A stretch of 64,000 bases of DNA from CALMBW01 sp963779645 (GTDB lineage: Bacteria; Actinomycetota; CADDZG01; WHSQ01): positions 2,294,001 through 2,358,000 of the forward strand of contig CAVZYX010000005.1 in the NCBI GenBank assembly GCA_963779645.1, given 5' to 3'. The notes beneath the pieces are model-generated. The model saw only the letters and a program-made list of their open reading frames with translations. It did no database searches and was not told the origin of the DNA. Of this stretch, positions 25,361 through 37,459 are shown piece by piece; within the stretch, counting starts at the first letter, position 1; the number at the start of each line of letters is the position of its first letter. A program made the position numbers and the translations under genes.

Positions 25361-27012
25361 CTCCCTACTCCAACGCCGCTTCGCTCAGTCCCTTCCCCCC
25401 GGCAGGTCACGAAGGTCCGGCCCCCGCCCACCACTGACGCGTCGAATAGTGGTTCTGCTGCGCGGTCGGTCCATTCAGCTGGCAGCTCGCCATCGGGTCG
25501 GACGTTTTCTTCGACTGTGTAGGCCGCCATCCATTCGGCGATCTCGGGCATCAACACGCCGTTCGCTTCCTGCTGATCCGCGTTAACGAAGGCTCCTGCT
25601 GAGGTTACGCGGGTTACCAGGTCGATGTTGTCGTCCGTCTTATCGAAGACTCGGTTGGCGTCGTTCTTGAGTTCGCCTCCGGCGATCGGCCAGCCCCCCG
25701 ACTCCTCCGGGAATCTCGTGAAGCCGTGGTCGGCCGTCAGCACGAGGACCCACTCACCTTTCCCGACACTTCGATCCAAAGTGCTCACCAACGATCGCAG
25801 TGCGTCATCGGTCGCCGCAACTACGTCCCCTGTCTCGTCAGACGTCATCCCCCATCGGTGGGCCGAGTCGTCTATCGATTTGAAATTCGTGTAGAGGAGG
25901 TCTGGGACTTCGTCTGTGCCGAAGCCTCGGTCCTCGATCAAGGACTCCAGAACCTTCTCTTGGTAGCTCACGAAGGCTGGACTTGCGTTGCGGAGGGCGG
26001 GATCGGTTAGATCGCGGTCCCCCCATCGGCCATCCAATGCACCGTCCTCCGCGTCGAGAGCTCGCGCCTCGTCTGCGAGCGAAGCTCCGCTCGGTGCAGG
26101 GATCTCATATGCAGTCGCGTCTCCATACGGATCACCCGCGGCATCCAACAGCAAGGCGATGTCGCGGTCGCCACCTGGGTAGTGCGCACCCTGTCCGATC
26201 ATGCCGAGGTGCCAGTTGACAGTTGCAACGACCCCAACCAACGGTTCGTTGCCATTCTCTCTGTCGTAGACATCCGCGAACGTGGGGACCTTCACTCGAT
26301 CGGCATTGTTCCCCTCGTACGGGTCGATGTAGCTACCGGATGCGGTTTCCATCTTCACCGCGGGGATGCCGTGCTCGCGGGGGAACACCCCGGTTCCGAT
26401 GGTCGTGTGGATCGGGGGGGTGTTGGATGGAGTCGAACCGATCTCGGCGTTCGCGTACGACACCCCATCGTCCATCAGGTGCCCAAGGAACGGCCACCGG
26501 TCCTGGTGCTCGTCGAGCACGTTGTTCCCCCCGCCATCCCACACGACGGTAACGATGAGACGGGGTGGCCCGGGATGCCCATCGATGACATCTTCCAAGG
26601 GGGGACGCCACGACGCTTCCACTTCTTCCAACCCAAGGAAAGCAGCATAGGTGGGTGCGAGGTCTGCAAGTGTTGTGGCCACCGGTACCGAACCACGTTT
26701 CGTGATCTGTCGGGGGCCGTAGAACACGAGGGGCACTTCGGCCAGGTAGTCCCAGGGGCCTGTATGCACGGGCTTGCCTGCAGCGCCGATGTAGTTCGGT
26801 TCGCGCGGCAGCAGCGAGATGTCCTGACCGCGCACCGGCACCCACCCCCGCGAGACCCGGGCCAGCTGGTCGTCGAGGTTTCCGCACCTGGGTTTGTCCT
26901 CTTCGGTCTGTGCAGAGCGCGAGACCACTGGTTCGGGGGAGTCCGGTAGAGGATCCTCACTGGTGCATGCGACGAGCATGACGCAAGCGAACACGAGTCC
27001 TACTGTCTTCAC
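25357..27012 (-). CDS. Alkaline phosphatase/phosphodiesterase superfamily lipoprotein, permuted order
   Basis: The 551-residue protein has a lipoprotein signal (FACVMLVACTSE). The core motifs of type I phosphodiesterases are present: VVWDGGGNNVLDEH (metal Asp), GSTPSNTPPIHTTIGTGVFP with the nucleophile Thr region, SIDDSAHRWGM and LVLTADHGFTRFPEE (Asp-His pair). Unusually, the segment PLVFYGPRQITKRGSVPV followed by TTLADLAPTYAAFLGLE, which in this superfamily normally lies at the C-terminus, stands before the core at residues 95-130. A phosphate-ester substrate outside the membrane is likely but unknown. It overlaps the zincin gene by 4 bp. Confidence 0.88.
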   Translation of the reverse strand: MKTVGLVFACVMLVACTSEDPLPDSPEPVVSRSAQTEEDKPRCGNLDDQLARVSRGWVPVRGQDISLLPREPNYIGAAGKPVHTGPWDYLAEVPLVFYGPRQITKRGSVPVATTLADLAPTYAAFLGLEEVEASWRPPLEDVIDGHPGPPRLIVTVVWDGGGNNVLDEHQDRWPFLGHLMDDGVSYANAEIGSTPSNTPPIHTTIGTGVFPREHGIPAVKMETASGSYIDPYEGNNADRVKVPTFADVYDRENGNEPLVGVVATVNWHLGMIGQGAHYPGGDRDIALLLDAAGDPYGDATAYEIPAPSGASLADEARALDAEDGALDGRWGDRDLTDPALRNASPAFVSYQEKVLESLIEDRGFGTDEVPDLLYTNFKSIDDSAHRWGMTSDETGDVVAATDDALRSLVSTLDRSVGKGEWVLVLTADHGFTRFPEESGGWPIAGGELKNDANRVFDKTDDNIDLVTRVTSAGAFVNADQQEANGVLMPEIAEWMAAYTVEENVRPDGELPAEWTDRAAEPLFDASVVGGGRTFVTCRGEGTERSGVGVGR

Positions 27013-27083
27013 GGCGGCAGGATAAGGGACGCGCTGTTTGACGGGTTCGGCTGGGTCTCAAGTGCGAAGCTCGGGCCGTTGGG

Positions 27084-30000
27084 TTAGACGTCGGCTAGAG
27101 AGTCGGGGCCGAGCAACATCTTCAGTTCGGCATATAGACCGTTGCTCGTATCGACCCAGAACTCGCTGCCCAATCGAAGCGTCGTGGAATCGAGGCCCTT
27201 CATCAGCTCGAGGAAAACTTGGGTGGGGCCGGGATGGCCGGCGAGAACCTCTTTGAGTGAGGCAACTGCATTCGGTGTACACGAATCCGCGGGCATCTTT
27301 ATCTTCAACGGCTTGTTATCGCCGAACTTCTCTTCTCGGATCTCGGTAACGATCAGCTTCACAGAGTCGTCGCGCACATCACGATCGACGCGGCCCTTGA
27401 TCAACAGGATCTTGTCCATAGCTACCAACATGGCGTACTTCTCATAGACCTTGGGGAACACCAAGCACTCGACAGACGCTCCCGAGAGATCCTCGACGTT
27501 CAGCATCAACATCACGCCGCCGTTCTTCGTGACTCGTTTCGTGAGCCCCGCGACCAACCCGCCGATCTGGAGCATCTCCCCCGGCTGACGCGAGTCGAGG
27601 GCCGAGATCTGGCAATCGCACATCTTGTTCAGAAGGCCCTCGATACCCAACAGCGGATGGTCGGAAACGAAGACGCCGAGCATCTCCTTCTCTTTAGCGA
27701 GGAGTAGTTCCTTAACGTGCTCTTCGATCGAGATGGGTGCATCGTGGCTCTCCGGCGCGTCGCCATTAGCCGCGCCGAACAGAGAGAACTGGCCGGCCTC
27801 TTCCTGCTTGCGCTGCGTGCTGATCTGTTCGACGGACCCCTCGAAAACATCCAGCAGCCCCTTGCGAGTGTGGCCAAGCGCTTCGAAAGCTCCTGCCCAG
27901 ATAAGAGACTCGACCGTCTTCCGGTTGAGGCAGACGTAATCGACCTTGCGACAGAAGTCGAAGAACGAAGTGAAGTCGCCTTTGACACGACGCGCTTCCA
28001 TGATCTTCTCGACGACGTTCTCGCCGATCCCCCTCACGGCAGAGAGACCGAATCGGATACTCGATCCGACCGGCGTGAAGTCCATCTCGGACGTGTTCAC
28101 GTCGGGAAGTTGCACCTCGATGCCCATCCGCCGTGACATAGCCAGGTACTTCGGTTTGTCGTCCTTGCGATCTTTCACCGACGTGAGCAACGCCGCGACG
28201 TACTCGACCGGGTAGTGGGCTTTGAGCCACGCAGTTTGATAGGCGATGTAGGCGTAGCAAGCCGAGTGAGCACGGTTGAACGAGTAATCGGCGAAAGGCT
28301 GGATCAAACCCCACAGCTCCCTCGCCTGGCTCTCCTGCATGCCGCTCCGTTTGCAGCCTTCGATGAAGACGGGCTCTTCGGCCTTCATCAGGTCCCGGTT
28401 CTTCTTCCCGATCGCCTTACGCACCATGTCAGCTTTTCCGGGTGTGTAGCCAGCCAGCGCCTGGAGGAGGAGCACGATCTGTTCCTGGTAGACCAGCACG
28501 CCGTAGGTCTCTTTAGTGAGCTCCTCCAACGAAGGGTGGAAGTACTGCACCTTCGATGAGTCGTTCTTGCGCTCGATGTACTTCGGGATCTCGTCCATGG
28601 GACCTGGACGATAGAGAGCGATGAGAGCCATGATGTGCTCGAAGCGCTCGGGTCTGAGTTGGACCAGCAACCGCCTCATCCCATCCGATTCCAGTTGGAA
28701 CACACCGTCCGAATCGCCGCGCTGGAGCATCTCGTAGACCTTCGGATCGTCGAAATCAAGGTTGTCGACGTCAACGTCGGTCCCGCGGTTCGTACGGATG
28801 TACTCGCGGGTTAGATCGATGACGGTCAGGTTACGGAGGCCGAGGAAGTCGATCTTCAGCAACCCCAGATCGGTGACGCCCTTCATGTCGAACTGCGTCA
28901 CGACTTCGCCGTGGTCACCGCGTTTGAGGGGAACGTGATCGATAAGGGGGTCGCGTCCGATGACGACCCCTGCCGCATGGATACCTGCCGACCTCTTCAG
29001 ATTCTCGATCCCAAGAGCGACATCGATGATCTCTTTGGCTGCACCGCCGCCCTCGTAAGCCTCACGTAGTTCGGTCGCAGTCTCGAGTGCGCTTCCGAGA
29101 CCGGAGTCGCGGCCCATGATCAGCTGGGGATACATCTTGGTTAGGCGATCGCCCTCTTGATATGGGAAGCCCAGCACGCGGGCCGCATCCTTGATCGCCT
29201 GCTTCCCTTTGATCGTGCCGTAGGTGACGATCTGCGCCACGCGGTCGGAGCCGTATTTCTCTGTCACGTACCGGATGACATCGCCGCGCCGACGCTCGTC
29301 GAAGTCGATATCGATGTCCGGCATCTCGACTCGTTCGGGGTTGAGGAAACGTTCGAACATCAGGTTGTAGCGCAATGGGTCGAGCTCGGTGATCCCCAGC
29401 GCGTACGAGACGATCGAACCGGCCGCGCTCCCCCGGCCCGGTCCCACACGGATCCCTTGGTCCTTCGCCCAGTTCACGAAATCCTGAACGACGAGGAAGT
29501 AGCCGGCGAACCCCATCGACTCGATCGTCTTCAGTTCGTATTCGGCCCTCTCACGTATCTCGCGCTCGAGGGTCTCTCCATAGAGCTTCTTGCAACCGTC
29601 GAAGACGAGCTTGGACAGATACTCGTCCTGACTCTCTCCGTCCGGTACCTGGTACAGCGGAAGGATGTGATCGCCCATCTTGATCGTGACGTCACAACGC
29701 TCCGCTATCTCGAGACTCGTCTCGCAAGCGCCAGGCCATGCTTGGAACTTCGCAGCCATCTCTTCGGGGCTCTTCAGGTAGAACTCGTCGGAATCGAACT
29801 TGAAGCGGTTCGGGTCGCTGAGCTCGGACCCGGTGTTGATGCACAACAGGACGTCGTGAGCGGTGGCCTGACCCTTGTTCGTGTAGTGACTGTCGTTCGT
29901 GCAGACCCACGAGATGCCCATCTCTTGACCGATGCGGACCAATTCGTCGTTGAGTGGACGCTGCTCACGGATGCCGTGGTCCTGAAGCTCGAGGTAGAAG

Positions 30001-30512
30001 CGATCGCCGAACACCTCGCGGTACCACGCCGCCTTGTTCCGAGCACCTTTCAGGTCACCGGCGACGATCAACTTGGGGATCTCGGCACTCAGACAGCCCG
30101 ACAGACAGATAAGTCCTTCGGAGTGCTCCTTGATGAGCTCGTGATCGGAACGCGGCCAGTAATGGAAGCCCTCGAGCCACGCCTTTGACGAGATCTTGAC
30201 CAGGTTCCGGTAGCCGGTTTGGTTCATCGCGAGCAGCGTCAGGTGGAAGACCTTGTCATTGTGCTCGCGCTGTGGAGGCTTCTCGAACCGGCTACCGCCC
30301 CCGAACAGATAGCCCTCCATGCCGATGATCGGCTTGACGCCTGCCTTGCTTCCCGTCTTGTAGAACTCGAGGGCGCCATACATGTTGCCGTGGTCGGTGA
30401 TGGCGCAGGCCGGCATCCCCATGTCGGCGGCAGCCTTGAACATGTCCGGGATCCGGGAAGCCCCGTCCAGCATCGAGTACTCGGTATGAGCGTGGAGATG
30501 AACGAAGCTCAC
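27084..30512 (-). CDS. dnaE: DNA polymerase III alpha subunit
   Basis: The 1142-residue replicative polymerase starts SFVHLHAHTEYSMLDG from a GTG at 30512 (an ATG 24 bp upstream is the alternative). The PHP domain keeps all expected metal ligands: HAH, the Asp of MLDG, ITDHGN, GMEGYLF, REHNDKVFHL, LSGCLS and NDSHYT, so proofreading activity is possible as in M. tuberculosis DnaE1. Polymerase acids are in PDIDIDFDERRRGDVIRYV near residue 397. The C-terminal part has HhH and OB folds (QIGGLVAGLTKRVTKNGGVM). An 18-bp palindrome lies 42 bp upstream of the start. Confidence 0.97.
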   Translation of the reverse strand: MSFVHLHAHTEYSMLDGASRIPDMFKAAADMGMPACAITDHGNMYGALEFYKTGSKAGVKPIIGMEGYLFGGGSRFEKPPQREHNDKVFHLTLLAMNQTGYRNLVKISSKAWLEGFHYWPRSDHELIKEHSEGLICLSGCLSAEIPKLIVAGDLKGARNKAAWYREVFGDRFYLELQDHGIREQRPLNDELVRIGQEMGISWVCTNDSHYTNKGQATAHDVLLCINTGSELSDPNRFKFDSDEFYLKSPEEMAAKFQAWPGACETSLEIAERCDVTIKMGDHILPLYQVPDGESQDEYLSKLVFDGCKKLYGETLEREIRERAEYELKTIESMGFAGYFLVVQDFVNWAKDQGIRVGPGRGSAAGSIVSYALGITELDPLRYNLMFERFLNPERVEMPDIDIDFDERRRGDVIRYVTEKYGSDRVAQIVTYGTIKGKQAIKDAARVLGFPYQEGDRLTKMYPQLIMGRDSGLGSALETATELREAYEGGGAAKEIIDVALGIENLKRSAGIHAAGVVIGRDPLIDHVPLKRGDHGEVVTQFDMKGVTDLGLLKIDFLGLRNLTVIDLTREYIRTNRGTDVDVDNLDFDDPKVYEMLQRGDSDGVFQLESDGMRRLLVQLRPERFEHIMALIALYRPGPMDEIPKYIERKNDSSKVQYFHPSLEELTKETYGVLVYQEQIVLLLQALAGYTPGKADMVRKAIGKKNRDLMKAEEPVFIEGCKRSGMQESQARELWGLIQPFADYSFNRAHSACYAYIAYQTAWLKAHYPVEYVAALLTSVKDRKDDKPKYLAMSRRMGIEVQLPDVNTSEMDFTPVGSSIRFGLSAVRGIGENVVEKIMEARRVKGDFTSFFDFCRKVDYVCLNRKTVESLIWAGAFEALGHTRKGLLDVFEGSVEQISTQRKQEEAGQFSLFGAANGDAPESHDAPISIEEHVKELLLAKEKEMLGVFVSDHPLLGIEGLLNKMCDCQISALDSRQPGEMLQIGGLVAGLTKRVTKNGGVMLMLNVEDLSGASVECLVFPKVYEKYAMLVAMDKILLIKGRVDRDVRDDSVKLIVTEIREEKFGDNKPLKIKMPADSCTPNAVASLKEVLAGHPGPTQVFLELMKGLDSTTLRLGSEFWVDTSNGLYAELKMLLGPDSLADV

Positions 30513-30553
30513 GTGTCTTGGACTACCCCCCGGCATCGATCTCGGACCCTATG

Positions 30554-30571
30554 AATCACAACCTTGTGATT
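30554..30571. promoter_or_regulatory. 18-bp palindrome upstream of dnaE (candidate operator)
   Basis: AATCACAA-CC-TTGTGATT is a perfect inverted repeat with a 2-bp centre. On the minus strand it overlaps a GATAAT that could be a -10 box. A near-identical copy stands upstream of mraZ at 56,223. The symmetry and spacing suggest a dimeric regulator site. The rest of the 290 bp between rluD and dnaE shows two copies of GTCAAGCAC (30,597 and 30,633) and no gene. Confidence 0.5.
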
Positions 30572-30803
30572 ATCGTCGCTCGCTGGGACAAGGGCCGTCA
30601 AGCACGTCTCTGCGACCTGCGAAAAGGACGCTGTCAAGCACCGAAATGTCCCGGGGAAGTCCCAAAAAACGGCCGTCGCGGAGGACCCCGGGTTAGCAGG
30701 GTGGGTCCGAGGCCCACCGCGAAGCCTGTGGGTCCAGGCAACCCCATCGGCCCTGTGGATATCCAGAGGGCTAACCCTGTGGGTTTCCTGTCGGATCCGG
30801 CGC

Positions 30804-31730
30804 CTAGCTGTTGGTAAGGAGCCCAGATCGCTCCAGCACGGCGGCGAGATCGTCCGGCAGGGGCTCAGAGAACTCGAGCACACGGCCATCGTCCGGATGA
30901 GGAAAGCTGATCCGGGCCGCGTGGAGGAAGGGCCGCTGCAGACCGAGCTCCTTAGCGAGCTCCGATCTCCCCCCGTAGACCGGATCCCCAAGCACAGGAT
31001 GCTTGAGGTGAGACATATGGACGCGGATCTGATGGGTGCGTCCGGTTTCTAGCGATACCTCAAGGTAGCTACAGCGCTTGTCCGAGCCGAGCACCTTGTA
31101 GTGGGTCACCGCGTCACGCCCTTCGCCGGTCACCGCCATCCTGTGTCTCTGGGTCGGGTGTCTACCAACCGGAGCTTCGATCGTGCCGGACACGGCCGGC
31201 ATGGTGCCCCGAACGAGAACGAGATATGTACGTTTGATCTCGCGCCTCTTCAAAGCAGCTGAAAGATGATGGTGCGCCTCGTCGTCGCGCGCGATCATCA
31301 GCAACCCTGACGTGTCTTTGTCGAGTCGATGGACGATCCCGGGTCGTGCCGGGTCCACCTGCGACAACGGCTCGCCAAGCGCGAGCAGCGCGTTCACCAG
31401 GGTTCCACCAGGAGTCCCGGACCCTGGGTGAACGACTAGACCAGGTGGTTTGTAAAGGACCATCACCCTGTCGTCCGCGTAGCGGATATGGACGGGGATG
31501 TCTTCGGGTTCGGGAAGTGCGTCGGGAAGCTGCTCTTCTATCTCGCCGGTGACGACATCTCCATCGACCAAGCGATAGGAGGGCTTCACGGGGTGGCCCG
31601 ACACGGTCACTGTTCCCTGTTTGATCGCGACCTGAACGGCGCTCCTCGGTCGACCCGTGACCTTAGAGACGGCAGCGTCCAATCGCTCCCCCGCCACCTC
31701 AGGATCCGCCGTGAAGCTGAAGCCGCTCAT
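30804..31730 (-). CDS. rluD: RluD-family 23S rRNA pseudouridine synthase
   Basis: The 308-residue protein has an N-terminal S4 domain (RLDAAVSKVTGRPRSAVQVA) and the catalytic motif GIVHRLDKDTSGLLMIAR with the nucleophile Asp, plus LETGRTHQIRVHMSHLKHPV and DPVYGG. It modifies helix 69 or similar positions of 23S rRNA; the exact site is inferred from family. It overlaps lspA by 4 bp, a widely kept lspA-rluD pair. Confidence 0.95.
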   Translation of the reverse strand: MSGFSFTADPEVAGERLDAAVSKVTGRPRSAVQVAIKQGTVTVSGHPVKPSYRLVDGDVVTGEIEEQLPDALPEPEDIPVHIRYADDRVMVLYKPPGLVVHPGSGTPGGTLVNALLALGEPLSQVDPARPGIVHRLDKDTSGLLMIARDDEAHHHLSAALKRREIKRTYLVLVRGTMPAVSGTIEAPVGRHPTQRHRMAVTGEGRDAVTHYKVLGSDKRCSYLEVSLETGRTHQIRVHMSHLKHPVLGDPVYGGRSELAKELGLQRPFLHAARISFPHPDDGRVLEFSEPLPDDLAAVLERSGLLTNS

Positions 31731-32212
31731 CCCGCGACCTCTTCCTCCTTCGCATCACTCGCCGTGCGATCTTTACCTGCGCCAAACAGAAAGATGGACG
31801 CTACGCCGATGACGATGCATGAGTCCGCGACATTGAAGACCGGCCATACATGGAAGTCGATGAAGTCCACCACGCGGCCCCCCGTATCGCGAAATACGCG
31901 ATCGAACACGTTGCCCAACCCTCCACCAAGCACCAGCCCCAACGGGATGATCCAGCGTGCGTCATCGATGTGGCGCACCCACACAAGGATCACAACAGCG
32001 GCAGCGATCGTGGCAACAAGAAACAGGCCGGGAAGACCTTGCATCAAGCCGAAGGCTCCGCCCGAGTTGTACGTCAAACGCAGGGTCAACACGCCGCTGA
32101 TGATGTCTTTAGGTTGGTCGAGGTTCTCGAGGGCCCAGGACTTAGTTAGCTGGTCGACCCCCACAACAAGGCTCGCAGCTAAGAAAAGGCGAAGGTACAG
32201 ACGTCCAACCAC
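31727..32212 (-). CDS. lspA: Lipoprotein signal peptidase II
   Basis: From the GTG at 32212 the protein has 161 residues, the normal length; the open frame upstream overlaps the DksA-like gene. Four membrane helices, VVGVDQLTKSWALENL after the first, and catalytic Asp residues in GNVFDRVFRDTGGRVVDFI and FHVWPVFNVADSCIVIG. It cleaves prolipoprotein signal peptides, so it serves the several lipoproteins in this window. It overlaps rluD by 4 bp. Confidence 0.95.
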   Translation of the reverse strand: MVGRLYLRLFLAASLVVGVDQLTKSWALENLDQPKDIISGVLTLRLTYNSGGAFGLMQGLPGLFLVATIAAAVVILVWVRHIDDARWIIPLGLVLGGGLGNVFDRVFRDTGGRVVDFIDFHVWPVFNVADSCIVIGVASIFLFGAGKDRTASDAKEEEVAG

Positions 32213-32241
32213 CTGACGATGACCTTGGTCAGTGGGCGCTG

Positions 32242-33162
32242 TCAGCGGGTGCGCTCTTCGCGCCGCTTGCAATCGAGACACAATAGAACGCGCGGAAAAG
32301 CCTTTATACGAGCAGCGTCGATCGGATTGCCGCAGCTCTCGCATGTCCCGTAGAGACCTTCGTCGATCCGTCGGAGAGCACGGGTGACCTGGTCGATCAG
32401 ATCGAGGACGTTGTTCCGGATCGAAAGATCTCGCTCACGATCGAAGGTGGCAGTGCCGGCGTCTGCGAAGTCCTCGCTGAGACCCGCCTCTCCGGTCATG
32501 TCGGACTGGCTAGATTCGAAGGAATCGGCCTCGAGATCGGCCAGCCTCTGCTCGAGCTCTGCCTTCTCTTGTTCGAGGTCCGTACGGATCTTATTCAGCT
32601 GCGCCTTGTCAAGCTTGATCGGCTTTGCCGGCCGGGATGAGGTCTTGGGCTTCTCCGGTGGCCTCTTGATCAGCGGGCCCTTCATCGGAGCGGCCTTGGT
32701 GGTCGGCTTGGAGGGTTGCTTGACCTCAACCACAGGCTCGGGCGCCGGTTTCGCCGTCGTCTTCTTCGCGGTGGTCTTCTTCGCCGGGGACTTTTCTACT
32801 GGCTTACGAGCCACCGGCTTCTTGGCGACCGTCTTCTTGGCGACCGTCTTCTTGGCAGTCGTCTTCTTCGCGGTGGTCTTCTTCTTCGCGGTGGTCTTCT
32901 TGGGGGTCGCCTTGCGGGCTGTGGTTTTCTTGGCGACCGTCTTCTTGGCGACAGTCTTGCGGGCCACGGCCTTCTTCGCGGTGGTCTTCTTAGGGGTCGC
33001 CTTGCGGGCCGTGGTCTTTTTCGCCACAGACTTGCGAGCGGTCGTCTTCTTCACCGTCGTTTTCTTAGTCGTTGTCTTAGTCGTTTTCTTAGTCGCCACC
33101 GCATCCCCTAGGTGTCCAACCAGGTCCTTGGCCAATCGGGCTATCCGCTTAGCCGGGCTCAT
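32242..33162 (-). CDS. DksA/TraR-type zinc-finger protein with lysine-rich histone-like N-terminal tail
   Basis: From ATG 33162 the protein has about 306 residues. Residues about 24-140 are a low-complexity tail of KKTTAKK/KKTVAKK/ARKATPKK repeats, like histone H1 or bacterial HU tails. Then comes a proline-rich linker, a coiled coil (LNKIRTDLEQEKAELEQRL), and a DksA-type end: VTRALRRIDEGLYGTCESCG followed by NPIDAARIKAFPRVLLCLDC with two CxxC pairs. DksA-like proteins bind RNA polymerase; the tail suggests DNA or polyphosphate binding. No clear ribosome site is seen, so the start may be elsewhere. It lies between DUF167 and lspA in one unit. Confidence 0.85.
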   Translation of the reverse strand: MSPAKRIARLAKDLVGHLGDAVATKKTTKTTTKKTTVKKTTARKSVAKKTTARKATPKKTTAKKAVARKTVAKKTVAKKTTARKATPKKTTAKKKTTAKKTTAKKTVAKKTVAKKPVARKPVEKSPAKKTTAKKTTAKPAPEPVVEVKQPSKPTTKAAPMKGPLIKRPPEKPKTSSRPAKPIKLDKAQLNKIRTDLEQEKAELEQRLADLEADSFESSQSDMTGEAGLSEDFADAGTATFDRERDLSIRNNVLDLIDQVTRALRRIDEGLYGTCESCGNPIDAARIKAFPRVLLCLDCKRREERTR

Positions 33163-33463
33163 GGGGGGCGGACGATAGCACAAGCTGAACCGCTTTTTGT
33201 AACTCGGCCACGTCCACACCTTCGATCGAGACCCTCTTTGCCCGGCTGGACTCACCGGACACGACCGCAACGCTCGACTTCGGAATGTCGAGCCACTTCG
33301 CGATGAGAACGCAGATAGCGGCGTTCGCCTTCCCATCCTCGGGAAGAGCCCGGGTCTTGATCTTGAGAGCCCCCCGGTACTCGCCGCCGATCGCATCCCG
33401 GGCCGCCCGCGGCTGAACGAACACCGCCAACACTGCCCCGCCCCGCTTGTCCTGAGTGATCAC
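33149..33463 (-). CDS. DUF167/YggU family protein
   Basis: The 104-residue protein starts at GTG 33463. The family motif is VFVQPRAARDAIGGEYRGAL with KIKTRALPEDGKANAAI and SVAVVSGESSRAKRVSIEG. Length is normal (90-105). Function is unknown; the fold binds nucleic acid in structural studies of relatives, which is only suggestive. It overlaps the DksA-like gene by 14 bp and is divergent from ileS. Confidence 0.85.
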   Translation of the reverse strand: MITQDKRGGAVLAVFVQPRAARDAIGGEYRGALKIKTRALPEDGKANAAICVLIAKWLDIPKSSVAVVSGESSRAKRVSIEGVDVAELQKAVQLVLSSAPHEPG

Positions 33464-33532
33464 CCTTTCATCTTCCCAACTCACGGGTCGCGGTGCCCCG
33501 ACGGGACGGCGCCGACCGATACCCTGTGCGGC

Positions 33533-36697
<3,165 letters not shown>

Positions 36698-36764
36698 CGA
36701 CTGATCCGAGATCTGTGCGGGATTCGCAACCGCATCGGTACAAATTCTTACAAAGAATCTGGGC

Positions 36765-37121
36765 TTAGCCGGCTTCGGCCCTGGCTAGGTCGAGGACGAC
36801 CTCGAGGTTCGGCATGTCGCCTTTGATGTACAGGAAGTCCGCCCATTCGGGCTTGTTCTCGAGCACGCCTGAGAAGGCGATGATCCGAGCCACCGGGTAC
36901 CTCTCACGTATCTGGGCCGCAGCCGTGGCACCATCCATCCCGGGCATCCAGTAGTCGAGGAAGATCAGATCAGGGGCGAAGTGATCGCATACGCGAACAG
37001 CCTGCTCGCCGTCCGCAGCTTCACGCACCTCGCCGACCCCATCCTCCACCGAGAAAGCGATCCGCAGCATCGCCCGTATGGAAGTGTCGTCGTCAACGAG
37101 AAGCACTTTCAAAGGCCGCAC
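36765..37121 (-). CDS. Single-domain response regulator (CheY-like)
   Basis: The 118-residue protein is one receiver domain: LLVDDDTSIRAML (acidic pocket), LIFLDYWMPGMDGATAA (phospho-Asp), IIAFSG (Ser switch) and LYIKGDM (Lys). There is no output domain and no kinase nearby. It may act by protein-protein contact. It converges with ileS; 67 bp between the stops hold an ATTCTT/AAGAAT hairpin near 36,740. Confidence 0.9.
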   Translation of the reverse strand: MRPLKVLLVDDDTSIRAMLRIAFSVEDGVGEVREAADGEQAVRVCDHFAPDLIFLDYWMPGMDGATAAAQIRERYPVARIIAFSGVLENKPEWADFLYIKGDMPNLEVVLDLARAEAG

Positions 37122-37252
37122 TTACCCGCTCCTTAGGGTCCCCTCAACGAATCCTGTCGCTTATGTGTGAATAGTGTGCGGGCGAGTGGCCTTAAGTCAC
37201 CATAAGTAGTTGTCGCAGGGCTGGTAGCCCGGTGCGGAGCCGTCGGATGGCC

Positions 37253-37459
37253 CTATCTGGAGTCTTCGGATGGCGGTGCGGCTGGGCTTCCGCCCGGATG
37301 CTTGCTCCGGTAGTAGGCCAGCGCGAGACATACCGCGGCCCCCACGCTGGCGAAGATCGATCCCCAGATCAACGATTCGTTCGCCCCGATCCAGCCGAGA
37401 ACCAGGGTCACGGCGGACACCAGGATCAGCATTATCGAGCCGGCGATGAGGTAGGTCAC
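37253..37459 (-). CDS. Small two-helix membrane protein
   Basis: The 68-residue protein (from GTG 37459, which overlaps the divIVA stop as GTGA) has two membrane helices, YLIAGSIMLILVSAVTLVLGW and SIFASVGAAVCLALAYY, and a proline-rich tail. A TTG at 37477 would add six residues. GGAGG lies 11 nt upstream. It is the last gene of the division block; a GGGCT/AGCCC hairpin follows. No family recognised; association with cell division is only positional. Confidence 0.65.
   Translation of the reverse strand: MTYLIAGSIMLILVSAVTLVLGWIGANESLIWGSIFASVGAAVCLALAYYRSKHPGGSPAAPPSEDSR

Noticed and set aside
30536..30803. Gene in the gap between rluD and dnaE
   Set aside because: Open frames there lack ribosome sites and protein-like composition; the region shows short repeats and a palindrome only.
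32730..33110. Tandem DNA repeats that look like a repeat array or CRISPR
   Set aside because: They encode the in-frame KKTTAKK tail, have no fixed spacer size and no cas genes are nearby.
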